A stretch of DNA of 64,000 bases from Stratiolaelaps scimitus (lineage: Eukaryota; Arthropoda; Arachnida; Mesostigmata; Laelapidae). The position numbers were made by a program, and so were the translations under genes. Below are positions 52,960 to 63,645 of the stretch, in pieces (the first letter of the stretch is position 1; each line of letters begins with the position of its first letter). The stretch lies in contig JABWDB010000005.1 of assembly GCA_019614645.1 (NCBI GenBank), positions 18,527,001 through 18,591,000 on the forward strand, read 5' to 3'. The notes under the pieces are model-generated. The model worked only from the letters and a program-made list of their open reading frames with translations, searched no databases and was not told the DNA's origin.

Positions 52960-54870
52960 GCAAACTAAAGGAATAAGAACCTGCACAACTTACGTGACAA
53001 CTTCTAGCTTCGTATCAATGCATCGGTCTACTTAGAGCGCTCAAAGACAGGCCTGGCTGCAGACTCCGCTTCGTGAAGCAATCGGTGCTCGTTTCATCCA
53101 CAGTCAACAGCAGCCACATGGACAGTCAACTCATTTTTCCATGATCGTCTGCCCCCAGTCGCAGGTAAATCATCAACGCGCATGTTCACCCCCTATGAGC
53201 TGTACTTCGGAAGTGGAAATATAACCTGAAATATAATCGTGGATTCGAGCAAATTTCCCAGTTCAGTCCTATAAATGCACCTCTAAACCTATTTAATATG
53301 TCTGGTGATATGCTCAGAGCTAGCAAGGATAATACATCTCGCAGGCCGAGACAACAGGATCTCACAGGCCGTCATACAGCAATAACAACCGGATATCGGT
53401 TGAGACCGTGAGCAGGATTCAGGTACAGCTCATTGCACGTATCTCGCAGTCGAAGAACAGTAGAAATCAGAGAGATAATTAGCCCCTTTTACCTAGAGAA
53501 TATTACCATGGGTGTTCGACCATATTAGTTACGAAACAAACTAACATATATAATGGATCGTACCGGGATCAGCCTGCTGTGCATGAGGGAAGTGCATCAC
53601 AGCAGCAGACTTTGACTTATGTTACTACCCAGCTTAACAGCGACCGCAATTCACTATCGTCGTCGTCGTCAGTGCAAGAGTTTTCGCCATTTTTTAACAT
53701 CGAAATGACTATGCACATACATTTTGTTTCCAACAGTTTTCTCCACAAAGCCCGCCAGACAAAAGAAAATAATCAGAATCGAAGTAGTGACACGAGTTGA
53801 ATTTCCGTTTATTAATGGTAGGCTGTCCTTGAATCGGCTCTACCTTTTGCACAGCTCAATGTACGAGTTTTCCCTTCTGGAGCACCTCTGCGAAGATTCG
53901 CTATTCAGAATCGAAGAGCGAGTGAGAGACTACTCTATCCTTCCACTGTAACAGGACGGGCAACTGCAGTGGGTCGCCTGCTCTTTAATAAATATCTAAC
54001 TAAGCAGAACATTATTGCGTAAGCCTTTGCAGACCTGACGGTAACACTGCAAAAACTGGAATGACACTGTTCAATTTGGGAAGAACGATGGAAGTATCTC
54101 TTATCCATATTATGATAGAACGATGGATGATCTAATGTACTAACCAAAGTTATACGTCTGTCTGCAGTATTATTAAAGCGCCTTATTAAAACTACTACCC
54201 GAAACCTCCAGAATGGTAGAGTGAGCGAATAATTTAGAGCAATAAAGAGTGACCTTGGACGCAGTGCCCACCGAGAAGCTCCCGGATGCCGCCCGCGGAC
54301 CCTGCGGCCCGGGCGGCCCACAACAGGCTCACACCGTGTCAGGGAGACCCTGCGGGTTGACACCTGGCAGGATGCACCATAATCCTCACCGGTGATATTT
54401 GTAAATGCTCTAACGAACTCAGTGCATGCACTGCTTGTTTTTGCTATGGGCAGAGCACAATGACATTAAGAAAAAAAACCAAAAATAATGTTGCCATTCA
54501 CACTCATTCCCCGGCTGGCTTCCCGCAAAACAGCAACAACTGCTCCAAGTTGGCTGCGCGACAATTTGCACCATCATACCTGTCGTGTTTTGCGAAAATC
54601 GAAAAATTAGTAATCCACAACATCAAATACACAACCGAACGAGTTACAATAATACGTCTATAATTTAGTCGCTATTGATAGAAATGTCTTAGTTAGTGAA
54701 CGCTCCTGTCACTGCCGGGGGGACACTTCCATTGACATCGAATCGTTATTCGGTAGTCTTCAATCCGCAATTTGAAACTTCAAACAAACGTCAAAAGCAC
54801 ACGTGCGAGTTACCCGTATACTGTCTCTCCGCCAGTAACGGTTGGAAAGGGGGGACAGCTGGTGTAGCTA
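52960..54870. other. Intergenic region with a GC-rich block
   Basis: Mostly AT-rich without supported genes. A sharply bounded GC- and CpG-rich block of about 120 bases lies at 54245-54365. Confidence 0.6.
54245..54365. other. Isolated GC/CpG-rich block
   Basis: Contains GCCGCCCGCGG, GGCCCGGGCGGCC and the nested inverted repeat GTGTCA...ACCCtgcGGGT...TGACAC (54336-54363). The composition differs from everything around it. It could be a fragment of a mobile element or a small regulatory island; nothing identifies it. Confidence 0.4.
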
Positions 54871-55113
54871 TCACTTCGTATTTGCAATCTCCGTTTGCGA
54901 ATCGTCTTTCTCGGCAAAATTAACAGCCACCTCAGTGTCCTCTCCTAGGATTGGCATACACGCTGCGGGATCGTACGCACAAGGATTGTAGAAGCATGGC
55001 TCGTGAGCACCGAACCCAAGAAACGAGTCGATAGCACCCACCAACTGAGTGAAGATATCACCGACAACAAAGCCCCCCCTTCCCCAGACTCGACCAATTT
55101 TGATGCCCTCCAT
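54871..55113 (-). CDS. NPG-family short protein (80 aa)
   Basis: ATG at 55113 is the first after an in-frame TAA, and the frame ends at TGA, 54871. Residues 11-36 (GRGGFVVGDIFTQLVGAI and the following DSFLGF) match the position and spacing of the LRGGEEFMACIANATNQAL module in the 59.5-kb gene. They are followed by two NPG-like units, FYNPCAYDPAACMP. The tail is acidic (EDTEVAVNFAEKDDSQTE). It is therefore the helix module with almost no repeat array. On the opposite strand to its 57.2- and 59.5-kb relatives. It could be a truncated or a genuinely short paralogue; an upstream exon is possible. Confidence 0.55.
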   Translation of the reverse strand: MEGIKIGRVWGRGGFVVGDIFTQLVGAIDSFLGFGAHEPCFYNPCAYDPAACMPILGEDTEVAVNFAEKDDSQTEIANTK

Positions 55114-57162
55114 CGACAAGTCCGCTCCCCCGGCACGGGTTTACAACCTTGCAACACGTTTATTTGCGCCAATTCCCACCTTCAAGGCCCACCGAATCGT
55201 CGACGGGGGGGGGGCAGGTGTCTACCGATGGAAATCGAAGCAAGCGTTGTCGGACTCTCGTGCGATATATTTTTTTGCCTTTCGTTATTCTACGGTCTAG
55301 GTGATTTTCTAGAACTATCGCATTTATATACAAAATTGTGACAGAAAATTATACTATTACCTTTAGCAAAAAGCCTCGTATATTATTTCTCGTATGTAAA
55401 TGTCATTTCTAAACACGATGAGTGTCGGTCGGAGATCAGTTGATGACAATGGTCACTAAAATATATTTCGGGTCGAATGTGGCCACTCGGAGTCAGGGTG
55501 GACGACATCTTGAAAGAGAATACCTATCAGTTGCTATCTGGACTTAAGGGATTTGCATCTGAAGGCGCTAAACCAGCTACAAGGACTTTTCTACAAACCA
55601 CAGTTGACATACATGTAATATCCTAAGAATAGCCTACGAAGAATAGAATGCACAAGCGGATTATATTTCGAATAAGTCATGGCCACACACAACGTTGCGT
55701 CGATGAAGCGCCGTCCGCTTTCCTCAAGCCGCTGAGACGACCACAGGCAATTCACTTTGAAGAAGGACATATCAGTCTATAAATAGATACTGTTATTCCG
55801 ACGTCCTGTCTGACGTCAGCTGTTGCCCAGTGACCTTTTAGTAGAAAATGAGTCTCCAAAAGCTTAGCATTAAGCCTCTAGTATATGAATTAGGTATCAA
55901 CGTATACAATTCGACGCAGTTTACTCGTAACAGAACAACACTCAAAGTTGGCATACTAATGCATGCCTACAGAAATGATCCTGTGAAGTTGTTTCCTGCT
56001 ATTTTATACATATATTACTATATATATAGTATATATAAATATATATATATACAGTATATGTATATATATTACTATGAGACCTGTCGGGGCCACCTTTGCT
56101 TATTCTCTTCCGTACTCGTACCTGGCAAGAATCTTCAGATGAAGAAATATTCACTGTTATTACTACTATAGTTTGAGAAGCGTAAGTGACTCTTAGACTC
56201 AATTTGGGTGATTGTTTAATCAACAAGTTACGACACATTCTCTGTTTTAATCTTTGTATCAATTACTATACGTTAAACCATAGTAAAGTGCTTGTCTACT
56301 AGAGGAACACAACCAGCGAGTTTACAATGTTTAATGAACAATCAAAGCTAATTATCCATTATCGTGTTTGCTGAAAACGCGATTAGTTTTTTCGCCACTC
56401 TCTCCACCATTACATTTTTGTATGGTATACATATTTTTTATAGCGTACATGCGTGTATACATACCTAACCAAGATGCTAGTAAATTTCCACTAATATCAT
56501 ATAGTTACATTGCGGCTTTCTCAGAGCATATCTGAATAAACGTTACAGTCGTGTAATGGACACTGTTTGCCGAAATAGCCATTTTCTGGGGTGTTGTGCT
56601 CATGACGCCTGCACCACGGACGCACTGACAACGGTTGAACAGGACAATACACGTTGTAGGTGCTCAGAACTGTGCCCCGCTACCGATCACCGTTTTGCGC
56701 TAATGTTGGCGCGTTGTTTGGCCACATCATTGAAATTTATGGTGCACATCACCTGTTATAGTCGTTCTTAACAAGTCATGTGCACCGTAAATCCATTCTT
56801 CAATGCAGATGCTTTAATCGTTCAACGAGGTTCTCGTTGAGCGCGTTACGTCATGGCACCCCCGTAGGGTGTTCATCAGACTGAGTTCTAGCTGGAGTGC
56901 TTTTGAAGTGGCGATTTTGCCACTCGAAATGGCAAGAAACGGATTTTTTTTTTAATTTCACGCGCGGCTATGCTTCAATCTTGACCAATGATATGCGTTA
57001 CGTTTCAAATAACGAAACGGTAACTGGTGTGCGACTTCGTGACCCGCTACGCCACGGCATCGAGTCGACAAAAAAGGAACAACAAATAGCATTGTACATA
57101 GTTAACTCAGGTTGTGGTTTCGATCTAGAACCAGAACGGCCAGGCGATCTGAAGACGTCGCA
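55114..57162. other. Intergenic region
   Basis: A G9 run at 55206, TATA-rich tracts near 56010-56070, and frames without any protein-like features. One long frame (56897-57556) overlaps the next NPG gene in another phase and was rejected. Confidence 0.6.
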
Positions 57163-57834
57163 ATGGCCGGAAACAGTTCAAAGCAGTTTTGCTCGCCGAA
57201 CGGTGGTATCGGTGCACTGCGAGGTGGTAGAGAGCTTGTCGCCGGCGTGGCGAACGTTCTTGATCAGTGCCTCGATTCTTTGCCGAAATCTCAAAATCCG
57301 GCGGCGACGCAGAAAGGTGCAGCTATCCAAAATCCTGGCGCCACCAATCACAAAGCGCAGTTTCCCGATACGCAACGCCCCTATATTGCACCGAATTCGG
57401 CCGCCACTGCTGCCGTTAACACGCACAACCCAATGTACTTCCCCCCAAGCGGAGTGCCCGACCAGACCGCGAGAAATAGTAATGGCCATAACCCGAGTGC
57501 GCATAATACGTCGATTCCGAGCCCCAGGGCGTACAGTGGTTCTGGCGGACACGTAACCGGCGCATATAATCCCGGTGCGTTCTTCAACCCAAACGCGTAT
57601 GATAGCGGAACGCGGAGTGCTGCCATGCCTTACGTTCCGACCGCTAATCAGGCTGGATATTTCGTCAACGGTTACAATCCCGGTGCTTTCAACGCTAGAC
57701 CATACGGCCATCCCGTGTGTAACCAGATTCCTGTAAATCCTTGCGCCTACAACATGGCTGGATATAACCCTGGCCAGGCCTATCATCCCGGAGCGTCGTG
57801 CGGTTCGAGTGGTATGTTCCACCACGGTGGATGA
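57163..57834 (+). CDS. NPG-family protein, member 2 (223 aa)
   Basis: First ATG in the frame is 57163; stop TGA at 57832. The N-terminus has GALRGGRELVAGVANVLDQ, then CLDSLPK, near-collinear with SLRGGEEFMACIANATNQAL in member 3, so the two share a conserved module of about 25 residues. After it come units such as IQNPGA, HNPSAHN and GAYNPGAFFNPNAYDSG, then GYNPGAFNARPYG and AGYNPGQAYHPGAS. The array follows a five-residue rhythm with Tyr/Phe then Asn-Pro-Gly-Ala. No signal peptide or transmembrane segment. A polyadenylation signal lies 169 bases downstream. It is the same orientation as member 3 and 1.7 kb upstream of it, consistent with tandem duplication. Function unknown. Confidence 0.78.
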   Translation: MAGNSSKQFCSPNGGIGALRGGRELVAGVANVLDQCLDSLPKSQNPAATQKGAAIQNPGATNHKAQFPDTQRPYIAPNSAATAAVNTHNPMYFPPSGVPDQTARNSNGHNPSAHNTSIPSPRAYSGSGGHVTGAYNPGAFFNPNAYDSGTRSAAMPYVPTANQAGYFVNGYNPGAFNARPYGHPVCNQIPVNPCAYNMAGYNPGQAYHPGASCGSSGMFHHGG

Positions 57835-58002
57835 ATACAATTGGCAGTGTTCACAGCGGGCGGCAGGTGGTATCGAACCACTCGGGGCTGGCGTTTCTAT
57901 TTTACAAAGAAAAAAAGCGCTGTTGATAGTCTCGTCGCGATACGTCTAGGATTCTGATTGACAAAGATGGTGACGAAACTTGAATGATAGTACAGTTACA
58001 AT

Positions 58003-58008
58003 AATAAA
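58003..58008 (+). terminator. Polyadenylation signal of NPG member 2
   Basis: AATAAA within ACAATAATAAAACTTATT, 169 bases past the stop codon. Confidence 0.6.
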
Positions 58009-59430
58009 ACTTATTATTGAAGTTCCCTAAACGTATTGTAGTGCTTCCCAAGGTCCTTTCGAATGTGAGCCTGCGAAGGGGCCGGTCTGAGCTAGCTTAG
58101 AAAATTTATCTCGGTAAACCGAAATGTGTTGATTCTCAGCGGTCTCAACACAACTTCGCAGGTTGCAAGTTTCTGTTCAGTGAGTTCGTACACGAATGAC
58201 GTCGGCAGGGACTTCTGAAGACGGTCTGGGTAATTAGGTATTACCAAAAGTTTGCTTCAGGGTAGGTAACACGCCAAATTTTCTTTGCGTAGCCAGAAAT
58301 ACGTGGATGCTATTATAAAAATAACGCAGAATCTAGCATGTTTTACGGTCGTCTCCATATCTCGGGGTTTGGCTGGAAATCGGCTTCTCTGTGAGAACTT
58401 GCACTTGGTGTTAAGCTGTGGTGGAAAGTTGGTTTGATAGTTAAACAGTTTTTCGGAACGTTTTCATCTGTAAGCATCGTTAATAAGATAAACCCAAGTC
58501 TCGAAAGCTAGCCTTCCCTGGCTGTCAATTAAGGACTCCCGCCAAACCTTACGAAGCCTTTCAGCACCGGTCCACTCCGAGAAAATTCCCAAATGTAAGA
58601 AGATGACTCAATATTACCTCGTGATACTAAGTGATGTCTCAACAGAGTGAACATCATTTGTTGGTGAGAGGAACTGATCAAACATACCTAGGCGAAGTAG
58701 AGCGTAGCTTGGAACCCTTGGAAGAGAGTTGATCTGTACAAACATGTATCACTATCTTGAGTGTGTGCGGAGCTTAGTCGAATGAGAAGTGAAGCTGTCA
58801 TGCGTCAACGCCCCTGTTTAATCGTCTTCGATAAGCGAATTTATGATAGATAACACCGGGCGCGAGAGGTTACAGGTACGCACAATTCATAGCAGAAATG
58901 GCGGGAAACAAAGGATCCACGTGGCACGGCCACTTCTCAAATCTACTAAAAGTTTAACAAATATCAAGAAGTGCTTTTCTGTAAGGCCAAATATAAACTT
59001 GATCAAGCCTTCTTCAACGACTGCCTTGGTTAGGGTATTCAATTGTAAAAAGAGTATTAAGCAACCTATGATTAAGATGTGCGACTGGCTGCAGTAGCAC
59101 TGTTCAGCCCCTCCTTGATCCTCCATCATGTGGGGGAGCGAAAATCGCTATGAGTAAAATTCAAGTTGATTCAGCTCATGCGGAAAGACCACAACGATAG
59201 CAACATTACCAGTGGCACGACAGCCAGTTATTCGACTGTAATCGCAATTTTTTACCTCTGGCGATTTGGATTTTTGCGCGCTGTGTAGGGACACGAAGTT
59301 GGCGAGCTTCTGCGGGCGGGTTCTGAATAGCTGCGAGCCGCTCTTTGAAACAACGAAACCTTTTTACTCTATACATCATTGATCCAAGAGAATCACAGTT
59401 ACGGTGATTATTAGAGCACTTTGAGAGTGA

Positions 59431-59459
59431 GTGAAAGAGAGAGAAGAGAGAGAGAGAGC
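59431..59459 (+). promoter_or_regulatory. GA-rich tract upstream of NPG member 3
   Basis: GAGTGAAAGAGAGAGAAGAG followed by a run of GA dinucleotides. GAGA-factor-like sites are common in arthropod promoters, but a simple repeat is an equally good explanation. Confidence 0.3.
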
Positions 59460-59503
59460 CCAGATACCCACATACGGCACCAGTGCTCCACCTATCGTAC
59501 CCG

Positions 59504-61294
59504 ATGGATGGCAACCACTCAGTAGGTTACCCTTCACCCAATAGTAGTAATCGTAATAGTGGCTTTGATTCATTGCGAGGCGGTGAAGAATTCATGGCGT
59601 GCATTGCTAATGCTACAAATCAGGCCTTGCGCGATCTCGGCCTTGCCCACGGGGACGGTGCTAATTTCCTCTGCCCTAACGCCTTTAACCCTTCTGGGTC
59701 AAATCCTGGCGCTCAGAACTTCGTCAACGCCGCCACCACCACCACCGGTGATAATCCCGGCTGCTACACTCCACTTGGACCTAATCCAAGCAGCGGATAC
59801 AATCCGAATTGCACGACGGGAGCCTGCGGATATAACGTCGCTAGTAACTACAACAGCGCAAGCGGTCCAGCCTCATATTTTACCGGCGGGTACAGCCCTG
59901 CTAACGTGTACGGTGGCGCAGGATATGGTGGTGGTGTTCCTTATCACACGTCCAGTGCGTACAACGGTCCCCCTCCGTTCCCTATAGGCGGATATTTTCC
60001 TGGACAGTTCGGCCCCACCGGATTCGGCGGGAGTCCCTACGGTCCCAATGTCAGCAACCACACTGCCTACAATGCTATGCCTTATTATACGGGCTACAAT
60101 GCTCCTCCATGTAGTGGTGGAATCTATAGGCCACAGCCACGTATATTCAACTTGCCGCCATGTGGCCCCATCGGACACAGGATGGCAGGCTACGGCCAGC
60201 CACCGATCGATCCTTATACTTACGGCGCTGATGCGAGCAATATTCAGATTGCTTGGCCGAATAATGCCGGTGCTGTTAGCTCCTGTCAGCATGGCGCACC
60301 CTGCCGCAGTGTGTGTGGGACTAATCTCCAGTCTGGTGCACAAGGCCAATCAAGTTGCCCGAGTTGCACGGCTGCGCGTCAGAGCTGTGCTTGTCAGGGC
60401 AGCACACGCAACGTTTGCGGTGGTAGCCCTGCTGGAACTCAGGCGTCCTGTCATGCTATACCTTCTGGAACGCATGGGTCTTGTCAGAAAATCCAAACAG
60501 GACGTTCATCCTGCCCTCAGCACTCCGCTGTGCACAGTGCGTGTGCTTGCTATGCGAATGCGGCACCCGACAGTTCTGCGACAGCAGAGCCCGCCATAAC
60601 CAAAGGGTCAACTGCTATCAAGTCAGAGCCTGGTGAGACAAACGCCAGCAACAAGAACGTGGGCAACAGGGTCGCCAATGTTGGCCCAGAAGGTCGCGCT
60701 AATCCAGCCTGCGGCAATCCTTCCACTGCAAGCAGTCCTCATGGTGAGGTTCCCGCTGGCGCTGCAGCTCCTGCAGATGCCCTGTGCCAAAGGACCGCTA
60801 ACCCTTCAGAGCAAAATCCAAGCGCATATCGAATCATCAACGTCGGTGACCTGATTCCCCCAGGTCGTATGAGCGGAGGTGACTTTGCACCAGGAGCCTT
60901 TGCTGTTCCTGTTATCTACAGTCCGCCCGGAGTCCAGGGCCCTGCACTTAATCCTGCCGCGTTTGGTGCTCCGGCCTACAATCAAGGCGCCTTCAATCAT
61001 GGCCCCATCAGTCTAGCTCCTATCGAGAATACGGCTTACACTCCGGCTGTAGTCAACCCCGCCGTCTTAAGCCCCGCGACGCTCTCAGGTGGAGGACTCA
61101 TTAATCCGGCAGGCCCAGCCGGGTCAACATATGCTCCAATCGGCTTCGCCCCCTCGGGAGCTTTCAACACTGCTGCGCGGTCATATAATCCGCCAATATT
61201 TAACAATTACAACCCTGGTATCTATAACCCTAGCGCGAGCAACCCCGGCACCTTTGCTCCCACCGGAGGGCAGAGCTCCACGAGCACCGTCTAG
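59504..61294 (+). CDS. NPG-family protein, member 3 (596 aa), the largest
   Basis: ATG at 59504, TAG at 61292. Order of parts: residues 20-45 carry the shared module (SLRGGEEFMACIANATNQAL). Residues 55-260 are Gly/Tyr/Pro/Asn-rich with FNPSGSNPGAQNF, SGYNPNC and GGYSPANVYGGAG. Residues 265-365 form a Cys-rich centre of about 13 cysteines with CPSC, CAC and CACYA clusters. About 370-440 is a hydrophilic Ala/Ser/Asn-rich linker. Residues 445-590 return to NPG units: FAPGAF, LNPAAFGAPAYNQGAFNHGP, and finally NYNPGIYNPSASNPGTF. No signal peptide or membrane helix is visible, so secretion is not implied, though unconventional routes cannot be excluded. The cysteine centre is not a known zinc-finger or cuticle motif. 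Function unknown; the composition suggests a structural or scaffold protein. Confidence 0.82.
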   Translation: MDGNHSVGYPSPNSSNRNSGFDSLRGGEEFMACIANATNQALRDLGLAHGDGANFLCPNAFNPSGSNPGAQNFVNAATTTTGDNPGCYTPLGPNPSSGYNPNCTTGACGYNVASNYNSASGPASYFTGGYSPANVYGGAGYGGGVPYHTSSAYNGPPPFPIGGYFPGQFGPTGFGGSPYGPNVSNHTAYNAMPYYTGYNAPPCSGGIYRPQPRIFNLPPCGPIGHRMAGYGQPPIDPYTYGADASNIQIAWPNNAGAVSSCQHGAPCRSVCGTNLQSGAQGQSSCPSCTAARQSCACQGSTRNVCGGSPAGTQASCHAIPSGTHGSCQKIQTGRSSCPQHSAVHSACACYANAAPDSSATAEPAITKGSTAIKSEPGETNASNKNVGNRVANVGPEGRANPACGNPSTASSPHGEVPAGAAAPADALCQRTANPSEQNPSAYRIINVGDLIPPGRMSGGDFAPGAFAVPVIYSPPGVQGPALNPAAFGAPAYNQGAFNHGPISLAPIENTAYTPAVVNPAVLSPATLSGGGLINPAGPAGSTYAPIGFAPSGAFNTAARSYNPPIFNNYNPGIYNPSASNPGTFAPTGGQSSTSTV

Positions 61295-61673
61295 TCGATT
61301 CTGCCTGCTAGACTGTCATTGGTGACTATATTTTATCTACACATCTATCCATGCATCCAGTAAAAATAACAAACAAATCTATTCGATCCATGTTACGATT
61401 GCGACAGTTATGCGTACTTATTAATCAGTGCTAACCCAGACCGGGTGGTGCTAGGTTAGACAACAATGAGGACACGACAATGTAGAGGATGAAATGATAA
61501 ATGCGCATGATTAGCACGGCTCATTCTATAGCCGCATAGCAATTCTAGCGTTTCGTGTTCCAGTTAAAACCTTGGGTGCGAGCCCGAGACCACTTTTTAT
61601 AAACGGTATGGAGCTTTGTTTGTGGTAACAGTATGGTAGAGCATTTGCAAAAAAGAAATCCTTACAAAAAAAT

Positions 61674-61729
61674 ATATACAATAGCATAAAGAAGAAATAT
61701 ATATATTTCTTCTATATGCTATTGTATAT
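61674..61729. repeat. AT-rich foldback, 27-bp arms
   Basis: Arms 61674-61700 and 61703-61729 pair over 27 bases with one mismatch and a 2-base loop. It is immediately followed by a second, independent foldback. Confidence 0.88.
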
Positions 61730-61864
61730 CTATAGGTTGATATGTATTGTGTATATAATAGAAATAATATTTGATATTATATATATGTATATATATATAG
61801 ATATATGTTATATGTATATCAAATATTATTCCTATTATATACACAATACATATCAACATATAGA
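61729..61864. repeat. AT-rich foldback, 49-bp arms
   Basis: Arms 61729-61777 and 61816-61864 pair over 49 bases with two mismatches, enclosing a 38-base loop made mostly of TA. The arms are not simple TA repeats (they include TTGATATGTATTGTGTATAT), so this is a true inverted repeat. Confidence 0.88.
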
Positions 61865-62229
61865 GATAGAATGAGATGGGGCTTAAACCGCATTCGACTC
61901 GTATTCTCTCTCGTTAGCCTGTTCCTCTCAGAGCAGCGTCGTGCTGCCACAAAGGCGTAGAGCATCGTGCATAGACAGTTGCAGCTACGCTGTATGCACT
62001 TGGGATCTATATTGCAATCACTTTTTGCCTGATAGGCTAGGAAATATCAGTAGATGTTCCGGACCGGACTGTCGAAGTCCATGATTCGGTAGCCGCTCGT
62101 CGGACCGATAGCTCTGCCGTCGCCACCGCCGCAGCAGTCCTGGCCGTTATTATTCGTTTGAAAGAACGACGCTTAAAACTTGCCACTTGCGTGTATGTTG
62201 TAGTGGTGTTTGCACACCGACGGTAACTG
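61865..62229. other. Intergenic region
   Basis: Upstream flank of the 62.2-kb gene. GC content rises from about 62040, and long antisense frames there look compositional. No separate gene. Confidence 0.5.
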
Positions 62230-62532
62230 ATGAATAACTCACTGCAAGAGAGTGATTCAACAGGCGATAAAACGAGCATGTCACAAAACGACAAGGACGC
62301 TGTGCAGCTGGCCGTCGGGGACACATTTATGGAACAGCTTCATATAGGCGAGGACAATGCATCTGTTCACGCAAAACCCACCGTCACCGATCGAGCGGAG
62401 TTCGATGGCTCTGCGACTCAAACGTTACCCGACGAACAAAAATTGGTCTTAGCTAACCTGGCCGCTGGCTGTTGCAGTGGCGTCAATCCAGGGGCGTTCG
62501 CCACCGGTGTCTCCACCCCCTGTATTCGTTAG
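62230..62532 (+). CDS. Small protein with an NPG unit (100 aa), putative member 4
   Basis: ATG-to-TAG frame. The first 75 residues are acidic and hydrophilic. The end, NLAAGCCSGVNPGAFATGVS, carries a single NPGAF unit and resembles LNPGAIGTGLCSPSG in the gene at the right edge. That shared unit and its location link it to the family; the N-terminal module is not evident. An AATAAA follows 132 bases after the stop. A downstream exon is possible because the coding-like composition continues in another frame to about 62668. Confidence 0.5.
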   Translation: MNNSLQESDSTGDKTSMSQNDKDAVQLAVGDTFMEQLHIGEDNASVHAKPTVTDRAEFDGSATQTLPDEQKLVLANLAAGCCSGVNPGAFATGVSTPCIR

Positions 62533-62663
62533 TGAGTTGGCACCTAACCGTCATGAGCGAACAGATCACTATGGATGTGATACATGTGGCTGTCAGTCAT
62601 ACAGCGTGATCATTTTCTCACACGACGATCAAATTATCGGGAAGAGCTGCGCGGCTGTGGGGG

Positions 62664-62669
62664 AATAAA
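62664..62669 (+). terminator. Polyadenylation signal of the 62.2-kb gene
   Basis: AATAAA in GGGGGAATAAAAGACATC, 132 bases past the stop codon. Confidence 0.5.
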
Positions 62670-62981
62670 AGACATCGAAATTTCGACCAATTTTATCCCA
62701 TGTAATTTTCCATGGTAATGGCTTACATGTCAGTATGTTACACATGTTGCTACTGGTAGAATACTGACGCGGAATAGGTGGGAAGGTGGACGCCGTTGGG
62801 TAGATGAGTTAGATATTTCAAGAAACGCACCGAGATTTTGTTTCGAAATATATGTAATTCATTTAATAATAAGCAATGCCAATATTTGGAGCGATGTATT
62901 GTAGTATTTACGTTTTCTCGACGAAGAGCCCAGATGCGCGCCACAGAGCTATTCTAACGGACATGATCAAATAACGAATTA

Positions 62982-63029
62982 ACTTTATAAATTAAAACGA
63001 CTTAATTTATAAAGTCATTAAGTCGTTTT
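62982..63029. repeat. Two overlapping, mutually exclusive inverted repeats
   Basis: Pair 1: ACTTTATAAATTAA (62982-62995) with TTAATTTATAAAGT (63002-63015). Pair 2: AAAACGACTTAA (62994-63005) with TTAAGTCGTTTT (63018-63029). Both are perfect and share bases, so only one stem can form at a time. Confidence 0.85.
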
Positions 63030-63645
63030 CGACCTCTCGTTCACCTTTTCAGCTTAGTCCTCAAGGGAAATTCGCGTTGCTCACTATGTAATTTCACGTA
63101 AAAGGCACGTAAGCATCTTCAATAAGAAGTATCGTGTTTTTTACTACTCACTCATTAGTAGTTTGGAGATGCCGCTGCCAGTTTCGGGAAACAGGGTCAA
63201 AATGTGTAGTATTAATTGTAAAGACAACGTAATTACACAATTTTGTAATGTAATACAAAATCTCCCTTTATTGAGAAAAACGTCGGACTCAAATGTTATA
63301 TTCGAAAATGAAGATGAAAATGTTTGTTTGCCGAGCCTGTTCTTCAGAGCAGCACTGTTCGTGGTCCATTCGCTCGCTTAATTAATGCGAATATCGCCTT
63401 CACATTCGAATGTAGCTCTGACAGACTTCAGTAAAAACTTGCGGCTTGCTCACCTCAGCGGAATAGTACCCTTTTTATATTATGAACGATGAAATACCTG
63501 GCATTTTCCTCCTGACTCGGGGAGGAACACTCGTTCGAATATGAGCAGTAACTGCAGTGTGTGGAGCTTACGTGGATGAAGTTGTACTTTGAAGTTGCCG
63601 CCTGACAGCATATATATGTATGTATATATATTTATCGTTGCGTCT

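Larger units (their letters stand above)
57835..59503. other. Intergenic region between NPG members 2 and 3
   Basis: No supported gene. A GA-rich tract (59431-59459) lies 45-70 bases upstream of the member 3 start codon and could be a GAGA-type promoter element or part of the 5' UTR. Confidence 0.55.
62533..63645. other. Intergenic region between convergent NPG-type genes
   Basis: Contains two overlapping inverted repeats (62982-63029) and a TA-rich tract near 63611-63632. No supported gene. Confidence 0.55.

Noticed and set aside
56897..57556. 219-codon frame overlapping NPG member 2 in another phase
   Set aside because: It is Arg/Pro-rich in the overlap, as expected for a shifted reading of NPG codons. 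It starts from a non-ATG codon, and the other phase has the family module and repeats.
57178..57840. 220-codon minus-strand frame opposite NPG member 2
   Set aside because: Antisense of a GC-rich coding region; no recognisable motif.
59873..60349. Long minus-strand frame within NPG member 3
   Set aside because: Mirror of the repetitive coding strand; no independent support.
61520..61605. tRNA-like stretch with GGGTGCGAGCCC followed by a T run
   Set aside because: The B box has a mismatch at a key position, and no cloverleaf or A box could be drawn. At best a very decayed SINE head.
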